A DNA stretch of 64,000 nt. Origin: Hypomesus transpacificus. Its lineage: Eukaryota; Chordata; Actinopteri; Osmeriformes; Osmeridae. Position numbers and translations under genes: made by a program. Below are positions 54,501 through 64,000 of this stretch, piece by piece. The notes beneath the pieces are model-generated. The model had not been told where the DNA came from and did not search any database. It was given only the letters and a program-made list of their open reading frames with translations. The stretch is taken from the NCBI RefSeq assembly GCF_021917145.1, contig NC_061077.1, forward strand, positions 10,156,083-10,220,082, given 5' to 3'. Within the stretch, counting starts at the first letter, position 1, and each line of letters starts with the position of its first letter.

Positions 54501-57500
54501 CATAGTGGCCTGTTTCATTTGGATTTATTTTCATTTTAATAACTTTTGATTGATGCCAGATTTATAGAAATCCCTTAATCTTGCCTGATGCGTATCATGT
54601 GCTGGTCATGTTCCTTCACCTTTGATTCACATTGGAGTCTTAATAACCACAATAATTTACCACTACAACAGATATTCCCAGCACTAGTAATGCATAACAT
54701 ATCTGATAGAAACGTATCTAAATACTACTAGATAATGTGTGGTAATAATACATTTTTATATTTGTATTTTGCCATGCTGTTCCATACACACTGATCTAAA
54801 TGTGTTAAAAAGTGTTACCTCATAAACCTGTTTCTACTCAACAAAAAACATTTGAAGTCTCTGTACCGTCGTGGCAGTGCGTAGAACCACAAATGAAGCA
54901 CATAAAAAGAGGAACAACTAATGAGTATGTCTACCAGGAGAATTCCACCCCTAATGGAAACCAACCATAGCTTTGAGCCTTATGTGAAACTGGAACCACA
55001 GGCCTGTTTAACAGCCTGGTTTACCTCCCACAGATACAAAGGAGGAACCAACTCAACAATTTCTAGGCTATAATTTGTACACATAACAGGTGTCTCAAGT
55101 CAATCAGACTTTCTTTCAGCTTATTTACTCTATTTTGAGAGGAGGGGAGGGTTATTTTCTTGCAGGTTTCACGAATACATTTTTATTGTGTTTCTTTCTT
55201 CTTCATCTGTTTTCACTTTCAGGAACGGTCAGAAATGCACAAATCAATCTTTGTAAATACTATATATGAAGCATGCTTGTTCTTCTAAACAAGGCTGCAT
55301 ATGTAGGAATACATAATGCACATATCATACACATACACATACAGTATAGACATATATTGTCATACTATTTCATATAACACACTAGAGAACAGTACCTCTA
55401 AAAATTGCGTTTTCTTGATATGGTTTCCTGCTGAGATTAGACATCAACAAGTGAGTGAAGGCAGACCGATTCAGTGCTGGTGGAACCCATCGCATGTCTA
55501 CTCATATTTAGCTGTGGGGTGTTAAATCCTGAAGGCAATATGCGTCTGTGAAGTGCATCCGTGGGGAACGAGCCTGGATTCAAGACAATGGGGATGCAGG
55601 CGGCTGGCAGAGCGAGCAGGTCCTCCCCGGCTCAGGAGCAGAAGCATGGGGAACCCTGCCATCTGAGGAGAGAGCGGGGGAGAGGCCCGGCCCTGCCCTG
55701 CTCTACAGCTCAGCTACCCATGCATGGATGACTGCACAGGGAATACGGCGATGTAAAAACAAGGGATTAGGGAGGGCTCTCTATCATCCTGTCCCATGGT
55801 AAACCCTCACCTGTGAACATCACATGCCATCGAATGTTGGTAGAAGCAACAATATTTCACTGTTGCATAACAGAATAAGAAAAAGATAGTCAGATCTGGC
55901 GTTTTCAGACATGGCCTTTTTTCTGGTCTAAAGAATTCTGGGGCTGCCAGAGGTTTCAGCATCCACTATTGCCCCTGAAACGTGTTTCAGTGGTGTCTGT
56001 GTTTTTGATTGCTTGGTGCCCCATGGAGATATGTTCTCTTCTATTGGCTGAAATCAACCTACTTTTCCCAAACTATATAACCAAGCCAATGCAATAGGAA
56101 TGATTTCTTCCAATTCAAGCCTTTGGATTCAGGAAGTGATGCATGTACCAACATTTAAATCCTTCTATTACAGATTTACAACATTACAAACAATGTTTGA
56201 TAATCATATGTCCAAATTGTAGGTCAGTGTTACATCATTGCATGATAATGTAAAGGTATATCACTGTTTCAAAATATTTTGTATTCTGCATACCATCCCT
56301 GAGACAACCAGTGTATCGTCGAGTGTTGAGTTTTGTGAGTCGGGCATAGTTTAACACCTTGAGAATGTGACACAATTTCCTAGTCAACTGCACGGCATTG
56401 TGCACTCACACATGTTGACAGACTGTGGCGGCACTCAACTACAGTCTTGATCAAAGACAGGAACTGGTGTTCCTCATCAGCCCCCAGACTGATACCTCGA
56501 CCTGCCGTCCGCTCACTTTGTTCCTCAGTCCTATGTGCTGAGACGGAGGTATGCGAGTGAAGACATAGTTTACTTTGTGCCACCCTCAATAACACTCAAC
56601 GACAGATTAAACCTCTCTGACAGGTTTTCTGTGTCATCATGCAATATGGTTTTCACATCTGCATGTATGGATTCTGATGCTGCCCTTTGAAGAACACACT
56701 AGAGGTAGTCTCACCTGCATACAATGAATCCAATTTTTTTTTGTCTTGAATGTATTGCAATGGTCAGTTTTGTTTTACATGTCTACTTGAGTGCTGTAGA
56801 AAGATACATTTCTTCACAGAGTGCAAAAACATAGCCCCTAACCACCCTGGCTATTATATAATTACTCTTACTTCGTTGCTCAAGAAATGGCAATAATTAC
56901 TGTACCTTGTTCGCCAACCAAACTTCCTTGAACATAGAAAATCCTTTAGGGCACAGTTTTAATAATTTAATTACAATGGCATGTACTAACAATACAAGGG
57001 GATACAAGGGGAGGATTTCCTGGCAATGAAATGCTGACTTTTTTTATTATTATTCAGGGAATAGCTGAAGTATATAATTATAAGTCGCATGTGTGGGCTG
57101 ACTTGGGTTGCTTGACATCTGAAAAACAGACAATGATGTATGACATCAACAGAAGAGATGTGTAGCTCTTTGAGTCCGTAGGATTAGCAGCCAAAGTATA
57201 GAAGCCTTTGTGTCTCACTGGCTGTCAGAGTTAGAGGGTATCACTTGCGTCATGTAGGATTGTTAGAGATAGGTTCTTTTTGAGGATACTCACATATCTG
57301 TTTGATGGATATTTGCTCTTTTTAACTCTTAAAGAGCATCCTATAGGTATCATAGCTAAATATGAACAGCAGCCAAATCTTTGTTGATATGAAACATTTA
57401 AAAATGCTGATAGAATTCCAGCATTTTGTGGCATCAACCAAAGACAAAAGTGTAACCAATTAGCTGGCTAAAGCTCTGTTATGGAAAAGATGTGGAGGAT

Positions 57501-60500
57501 TATGGATTATGCAGTAACAGTATCTTCGTCTTGACAAAATCTGTCTCCCTTTTATCTGTTGCCAAGCCTCAAAAGCACCACAACAACACAGACATGCAGC
57601 ATGCAGGAGGAACTGTGTTACTCAAGTTGTTTATTTTGTCTGCTGTCAGACAAAGAGAGAGTGGGAGCGAGAGAAAAAGGGAGGTAGGGTAGGGAGGGGG
57701 AACAAGAGGAGAGAAAATAAAAAATATGACAACTTTTTTATTCCAGGCCTATTGAAAGACTAACAAGGAGTGACTGTTGCTGTTGAACAAGAGGCAAGTC
57801 TTTCTGTGAAGAAAGGGCCATGTTAGTTTTGCAGATAAGTGATCCACGTCCTCTTGCCAAATCTAAACAAATTCCATTTCAGACAGCTCACCTCCACTGC
57901 TTTCCCTTATCTGTCTTTCTATCTCAACCACAGTCACTTGATGTTTGGGGAAGGACTTGGGGAAGATTCAAGTCATTTGTAGTTATTGGAAACTTTTCCC
58001 CCAAATGAAACAATGCCAGTGTGAATTTAGTTTGAAAGTTTAGCCACAGTCAAACATGACAGGGTTGTTTCACTTTGATCATGTAAGTCTGTCAGGAGAT
58101 ATTGTATCATCAACACGTTACATTATAGATGTAGATATATGTAGATAGATGTAGATCACAGAATATGGATACAGATAATTCCAAAAAGATCCTCTAAAAG
58201 GTCTGAAAGAGTTGGTATGTTTTTTTTTTTTACAATGCTGTCGTACTAATTGAGCTCTAAAACATGGCATCCAACCCACAAATGCTTTTTGAAGAGACTG
58301 CTCATGGAAACTTTCATCTGTTGAAAAAGTCACTTGAGAAGGTTTGTTTATTTTCTTCCAAGTCTATTTGGACACATAAGAATTGACGTGGCACCTGAGT
58401 GAATTATCTGGAGAGAGGAAAAATAAGCAGAAAGTCTTGTGGAGAGAAAAAGTGACTGAACAAGGTTTTCTAAAGCACAAAAAAAACTCTATTCTGTCTG
58501 GGACATCAGTAGACAGTGAAGGCGAGAGAAAGAAAGAGAGTTTGACCTGACTGGATTTCTGGCAGCGTTTCATAATATCTTTAGGCAAGACTTTCCAATG
58601 ATGATTTGTAAGCAGAAATTATGAGTCATAGTTAGGTAGGTACAATACTTTGCATTGTATGCCAGTTTACCAAATGATTCAAGTCTAAAATATGTGATGA
58701 ATATTGCAATTAGCAATCTTCTCAAAGAGCAATTGATATTGAAGGGATGAGACACATGCATATAAATCCTGCTTCAATGCAATTAGGATGTGTCTTGTAC
58801 ATGTGTTCATCTCTCCACACTAATCTAGCACTATCCCATAGTGGGGGTTACATAGTCCTTTCAACTTGTTACTCCAGCAACACACCCTGTAAACTTGTTA
58901 CTTGGATCTAAAGTTCTAGGATTGTTTCTGTCTTCTTTGTGGATCCAGGTACCTGACAACCAAAGGGTTGACCCACTGGGATCATGGATGGACTTTGTCA
59001 AACGACCCGTCGGCAACTTTCCTGGGAAGTGTCGCAAGAAACGACCCCTGGTAAATACTGCAGCTGTCTTCATCTGATCCAAAACACTGTTTTGGACTCA
59101 CAGCCTCTAGTTTTATGATCATGAACTGAAGTCTGGTTATCTCACATGACTTAGGTGAAGGGCTCTGCTCCCGTTTCTATATTTTTTTGTACACTTAGTA
59201 ACAACATAGGTTCCATTCTGTGGACTGTTTCATGCCCTGCATTGTGTCCATCCCCTCTCTGCCAGCCTGGGCCCCCTGGTCCTCCTGGCCCCCCAGGGCC
59301 CCAGGGCCCTCCTGGCTCCCCTGGGGCAGAGGTCACCCAGGAAGTCCTGCTGCAGGAGTTCAAAGAGATGATCAAAGGTAAGATGACGTCACTAGCTTTT
59401 CTGCTAGAACGCTGATGGTAAACTCCTGTACATGAAACAAAATGGAGGACTTACATGCTTTATGTACAAGACGAAGGTGATGTAATGGGATTGCTTTTGA
59501 CAATTTTCTAGAAGGTATGTCATACCCTTAATCTAGGTAATCTCTACAAAGTTAATTGAAGGTGTTCTGTAGCTACAGTGTATGTTGGTGTACTGTATGT
59601 GCCGTAATTGTAAGAACATTTTACCAAGTTTACACCTAGCCAAACTTATTATTGTAGTAATTTATTTTAGAGTAACCCTACACACTGTTTTAACCTAGTC
59701 ATTAACTACAGTAACAGAATGCCGTTTTTGTCTGTCAAGTTTGATTTTGTATTGAAGAACGTATAGCATATCGTGCTGCCCTACCCTTTGGGAAAGAGAC
59801 CGTGTTTTCAAAACGGTGGCAATTAAGTGACTGTGCATGTACCTGTGTGTTTTAACCCAGAGGCTACAGAGAGGAGAGCAGCCATGGACAGACAGACCAG
59901 TCCCAGCCAGCTGCCCACAGCCTTCATGGCCCTGGAAGGGCTGGCTTCTTACAGGAGGATAGAAGAGGCCTTCCACTGCAAGCTGAAGGGACCTGTGGTT
60001 GTTGACAAAAAGACCCTGCTGGAGCTGCAGAACTTCCAGACAGTACGTTTACTAGCAACGGTGGAAACATTTACGAGTAGTTCTTTTAGATTTCCCTCTC
60101 TGTGTGTCCCTCAGTGTTCTTGTGATGTATCTGCCTTGTTTCTGCTGATTCACCTCTTCCTTTAGCTGTCTTTGCAAAATGATTCTGGCTGTATTCACTC
60201 TGTTTATAAGAATGAAGGAATTATGAGGGGCTCATCCCATCACGGTCACTGGCACAAGCATAGCAGCACCACGCAGTCTCAAACAGGCTGTATGGTCAAA
60301 AATATCTACATTTTCATTGCTCCACATCACTTTTTGGCAGCATACAAAAGGCACTCTGTCTGTTACTTGGAATAGGGTCTAGAGAGGACAGAAATAGACA
60401 CTGTTTGAACCAGCATGCTGTAGTGGAAGAACTACTATGCCCTGGGACAGTCTGTCAAGGCAAAAGGCATTATGGGTACACTTAGACATGCACCAGGAAT

Positions 60501-62653
60501 AGTGTTATTACTCTGTTGTAAGATGTTATTAATATGCTGTTACCAGCATAATTATTTACCATGCACAATTTAAGTTTAAATAGCCTTTTCCAAGAAGTTT
60601 TAATATGTTTAATGTTCATTTAAGTTATCAGTTCTAAAAATATAAGATGGGTAACCTGTTTATATGTCAACAAACTCTGATTAGAACTATCTAGAACTAT
60701 GGGGATGAGTAAACAGTCGCTCAGTGGTATACAAATTGACTTCATTTTAAGAGATCCCAAGTTCAAATAGCCCATATGTTGCTTTGGATAAAAATATCAG
60801 ATAAATTATACATTTATATCACTTCCCTCTGTTCCTCCAGCCACCTGCTAAAGGAGCCTTCCTGAGAGGCAGGGGCATGGACCAGTCCACTGGACGATTC
60901 ACTGCTCCAGTCACAGGCATCTATCAGTTTTCTGCAAACGTTCATATCGGTGAGTAACACTTACTAGCTCAAACTGGCAACATCAAATGGTTGACCTTTT
61001 GATCAGTGATGGATCCTCTTGTTTTCTCCATGCAGACCACAACGAGGTAAAGAGGAGCAAAAGCCAACTCAGAGCCAGGGACAATATCCGAGTGTTGATC
61101 TGTATCGAGTCACTGTGCCACCGGTACACGTGAGTATGCCCTTACTGTGCATTTTTACTTTGAAGATTGAACAAAGCCTTCAATGTCTAGTCCTTCATTC
61201 CAATTCACCATATACTGGTGCACTTTGACACCTTGGCATACAAAAAACATGTGGTTCTGGTTTGTTCTGGCTTGTGTAACATGTAAAATCCATCTTATCA
61301 AACAAAACTGAATGAGGTTTGTTTCAATTACAAGAACTGATTCATTGCACTATCCACCAGATTAGGTAGTTCGTTAATTATGTTTCTCATTAGTTTGCGG
61401 TTGAGGTTCTCTATAACAATCTGTCTTTCAATCCATGTTGTTTGCAGTTCAACTGGGTTTAATGCCAGTGTTACTTTTGCAAGTATTTATGATCTGTTAA
61501 ACATGTTGTCTGTTATACTTTGTGTGGAACCAGTTAGGCATTTCCTGTGTAAAAGTGTAGCAGGTCTTTAAAGGAAACTGTTGACACCCTGTTCTGGTCC
61601 CTGTCGCCTCAGTAATCTTTATAGACTCACCTTTGACCCTTCAGACACCATGCTGCTCCCTGCTCGACAGGACATAGAACATAAATGCCCTTTTTGGGAT
61701 GTGTGAGGCATATAATGAATGTCAATCTCACACAGGATGTAAATAACGGGCGGAAAAGCAATCAAAATCTGTTTTGTGTGCAAACCATATTGTGATAGCA
61801 TATTTTGCTGACATAAAGACATTAATTGCTCCCAAACACTAAAATGTATGTAGAGCACCAAAATATCCCTCTGAAGCATAGTATTATGAAAGAGCCTCAT
61901 AAATAATACAATTATGATGGGTTGCTTAACCCAAAAGCGAGCTCACTTTTTGCTTTTCCAGCTAAAGCTCCACTCAGTCTGGTACTCCCACACATGAAAA
62001 TGTGGAGAATGCAAAACAAGGCTCATTGCAATGGCAGTTAGAGTGAAGACAAACATGATTGATACGCCCCCAAAATGCAGCATTTCATTTAAACAGGAGC
62101 CAATGCTTTCAGTTTGGCCTGTGAGATGAACCCTAACCCTACAGCAACATTACTACAGTCTACAGACTTCATGGCAGATCATTCTGTCCTCAAACCAGAA
62201 AAACACCCTCAGAATGAAGCTTTTGCACATTAATATACCAAAACATATTTAACATGTAAGTAAATACATTTTATTGCACAGCTGACATTGATTTTCCGTT
62301 GTTTTTGTATTGGATCAAATGTAGGTCATTGGAAATGATTGTTGGATTAGAAAGCAACAGCAAGATATTTACAGTCTATGTGCAAGGATTGCTTGAACTT
62401 CAGGTAAATTTCAGTAAATTAAGGAAATGTAATCTCAAAGTTTACTTTAATTAATAATTTTAATTATGCTGTGCAATGATGTGGCGTACTTTGCAATGCC
62501 ACTGCACAAGACTGTGTGCTCTGCTATGTTTAAAAGGTTATTGTGTTTCTGTAGGTGGGACAGTACACCTCAATATTTGTGGACAATGCAGCTGGGGCAT
62601 CCGTTACAATACAGAATGGCTCTGACTTCATGGGCATGCTGCTGGGCGTATAG
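51568..62653 (+). CDS. c1qtnf12: C1QTNF12 (adipolin / CTRP12): secreted C1q/TNF-related protein (8 exons, 316 aa)
   Basis: Adipolin is a secreted adipose hormone reported to improve insulin sensitivity in mammals. Exons: 51568-51741, 58949-59050, 59266-59377, 59861-60042, 60841-60949, 61036-61129, 62325-62403, 62555-62653 (951 nt, phases agree). The start [20 protein letters not shown] is a signal peptide like the human one. Exon 2 carries WMDFVKRP and the basic cluster CRKKRPL, in the place of the human proprotein-convertase cleavage region. Exon 3 gives a very short collagen run ([20 protein letters not shown]) and [15 protein letters not shown]. The C-terminal globular domain shows [56 protein letters not shown] and [10 protein letters not shown], ending in GMLLGV. 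Human C1QTNF12 is 302 residues and aligns along the full length, so identification is firm. Poly(A) candidates: AATAAA at 63365-63370 and 63764-63769. Confidence 0.95.
51742..58948 (+). other. c1qtnf12: C1QTNF12 intron 1 (7.2 kb)
   Basis: The largest intron in the window. It is AT-rich, with scattered short open frames but none of protein character. A GC-richer island with a 84-codon open frame sits at about 55540-55800. No mobile element with recognisable termini was found. Confidence 0.55.
60043..60840 (+). other. c1qtnf12: C1QTNF12 intron 4
   Basis: Nothing beyond AT-rich intronic sequence is visible. Confidence 0.6.
61130..62324 (+). other. c1qtnf12: C1QTNF12 intron 6
   Basis: AT-rich intronic sequence; a ccctaaccct pair lies near 62131. 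No gene or repeat element is recognised. Confidence 0.6.
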
Positions 62654-63816
62654 CCTCACCTCTCTCCAGGAGCCACAAGGACTCCGGCCAAAGATTCTGT
62701 TTGGGCCTACTGTATCTCAGTGGACTACTGACTGACGTTCTCACCGTATAACATGAGAGATTGGAAAGATGGCTGCTGACACAAGACTTAGGCAATGTGG
62801 CCTCTGAACTTCTGGCAAATGGAGGAAGGACAGGTATGAAAGTTTGAGGACTGAGACTCTGTATATTCCTAACTGCAGTAGCATTGGCCAAAAGAGTTTC
62901 ACTTCAGGACAGAACAATCTGATGGACAAGACAGTGGATTTCATTTTCTTCCTCAAACACCATGAACCATGACAAGCTACGGTTGTTCTGCATCACATGT
63001 CCAGTTATGATGCTTTGTCATCTGTGCCCTATACAGACTTTGCACTGATCATCACACAGATGGATGTGCAGTGTAGCGTAATAGTGTAACTGTGTATTTA
63101 TCTGTTTGGATTGGAGCCCAAATTCATTGTAGACAGCAGTTATTGCATATAAAGGGTTTATCATTTCATTAGTCATTAATTATGATACGTAGACTATGTG
63201 ACTACACTGGATAATACAACTATGCTCAGTGGATATTGTATGGGCTATCAGAGGTATCTGTGTTATGACATCTATTGAAACATGTTATTTCTGTGTTATT
63301 GCATTTAGTAAATGAGTATAGCCTACAGTTTTCAAGTGTACAGCTATGGAAGGTGATCTGACTGAATAAAATGAACGCAGAAGACTGGGAACAAGCTCAG
63401 TACTAAACACTGGCTATGCTAAGTGGATCCATCAACACACACCATGAGTATTGTGGTGCCTTTCTAATATTGGTTTCTTTTAGCACAGTCAATGAAGTAG
63501 TCTGTAAATTATGATTAAATATTTTCTAGTAATACTTAACTAAAAGCTGTTAAATTGAATGTTTTTGGTATTTATGTTTCTGTGTATCCACATATTTAAT
63601 GAAAAACGATTGAACTTAGCCTATACCTCGTCTGAACTTAAATATATATGAGAAAGAGTATTAAGACCATATGAATACCAATTAAATGTCATATTTCATT
63701 CTGATTATATTTTTTTCATTAGGTCTTTTGATATTGTACTATAATCAAAATTAAACTATTTTAAATAAAGGGTCCTATATCTGTTGTCACTCAGTATATG
63801 CCTTTAGTTGCAATAA

Positions 63817-63875
<59 letters not shown>

Positions 63876-63890
63876 TATATATATATATAT
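63817..63890. repeat. TA microsatellite with one interruption
   Basis: A TA run to 63870, the interruption agac, then TA again to 63890. Such tracts are self-complementary and prone to length change. Confidence 0.95.
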
Positions 63891-63899
63891 CAGTGACCT

Positions 63900-63981
63900 A
63901 TGCACTGCACTTTGTAAAGCTCTCTCCTGGAAGTTGCTTTGGATGAAAGCATCTGCTAAATGAATAAATGTAAATGTAAAT
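63900..63981. repeat. Second copy of the dispersed teleost repeat, inverted
   Basis: The sequence tgctttggatgaaagcatct followed by gctaaatgaataaatgtaaa is the reverse complement of a diverged copy of the element at 31769-31833. It directly follows the TA microsatellite, a common neighbour of such elements. Confidence 0.78.
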
Positions 63982-64000
63982 ATATTCCCATATTTCTTTA

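Larger units (their letters stand above)
62654..64000 (+). other. c1qtnf12: C1QTNF12 3' UTR and downstream flank
   Basis: The 3' UTR probably ends after AATAAA at 63365-63370, or at 63764-63769 in a longer form. Beyond it are a TA microsatellite and a dispersed repeat copy. No further gene begins before the window ends. Confidence 0.55.

Noticed and set aside
55540..55802. GC-richer 84-codon open frame in C1QTNF12 intron 1.
   Set aside because: No splice signals that would fit the C1QTNF12 frame and no recognisable protein character.

Overview
The window is genomic DNA of a bony fish (teleost). All six protein-coding genes are split by GT-AG introns and encode vertebrate proteins. Microsatellites are abundant, and two copies of a motif I know as common in teleost genomes (core TTTAGCAGACGCT) are present. 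I cannot name the species or decide between a/b paralogues. All splice models were built by eye from conserved protein sequence, intron phase and GT/AG signals, with no transcript data.

Layout. (1) 1-26502, + strand: ACAP3, an Arf GTPase-activating protein with BAR, PH, ArfGAP and ankyrin domains. Its first coding exon lies left of the window and 23 coding exons are inside. A 12-nt microexon, a GC-AG intron and a possible alternative last exon at 30015-30121 are notable. (2) 32335-34642, - strand: a nine-exon gene for a predicted 353-residue membrane-anchored protein that I do not recognise. (3) 35130-41680, + strand: HIPK1, a nuclear dual-specificity kinase, 16 coding exons, 1157 residues. 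(4) 43032-44922, - strand: a CCDC42-family coiled-coil protein of flagella and cilia, 7 exons, 312 residues. It is tail-to-tail with HIPK1, and the two 3' ends practically touch. (5) 46616-49109, - strand: SDF4 (Cab45), a six-EF-hand calcium-binding protein of the Golgi lumen, 6 exons, 358 residues. (6) 51568-62653, + strand: C1QTNF12 (adipolin), a secreted C1q/TNF-related hormone, 8 exons, 316 residues, head-to-head with SDF4 and with a 7.2-kb first intron.

The genes do not form one pathway. ACAP3, SDF4 and C1QTNF12 are neighbours in human 1p36.33. HIPK1 (human 1p13) and CCDC42 (human 17p) lie between them here, so the block is only partly conserved. Three promoter regions can be placed: a divergent one between the unknown gene and HIPK1, a divergent one between SDF4 and C1QTNF12, and one upstream of the CCDC42-like gene.

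The most interesting items are the unrecognised membrane-protein gene, the ACAP2-like alternative C-terminus of ACAP3, the 12-nt microexon, and the repeated placement of simple-sequence tracts right against splice acceptors (an 88-bp CT tract at ACAP3 exon 3, and TG tracts in ACAP3, HIPK1 and SDF4).
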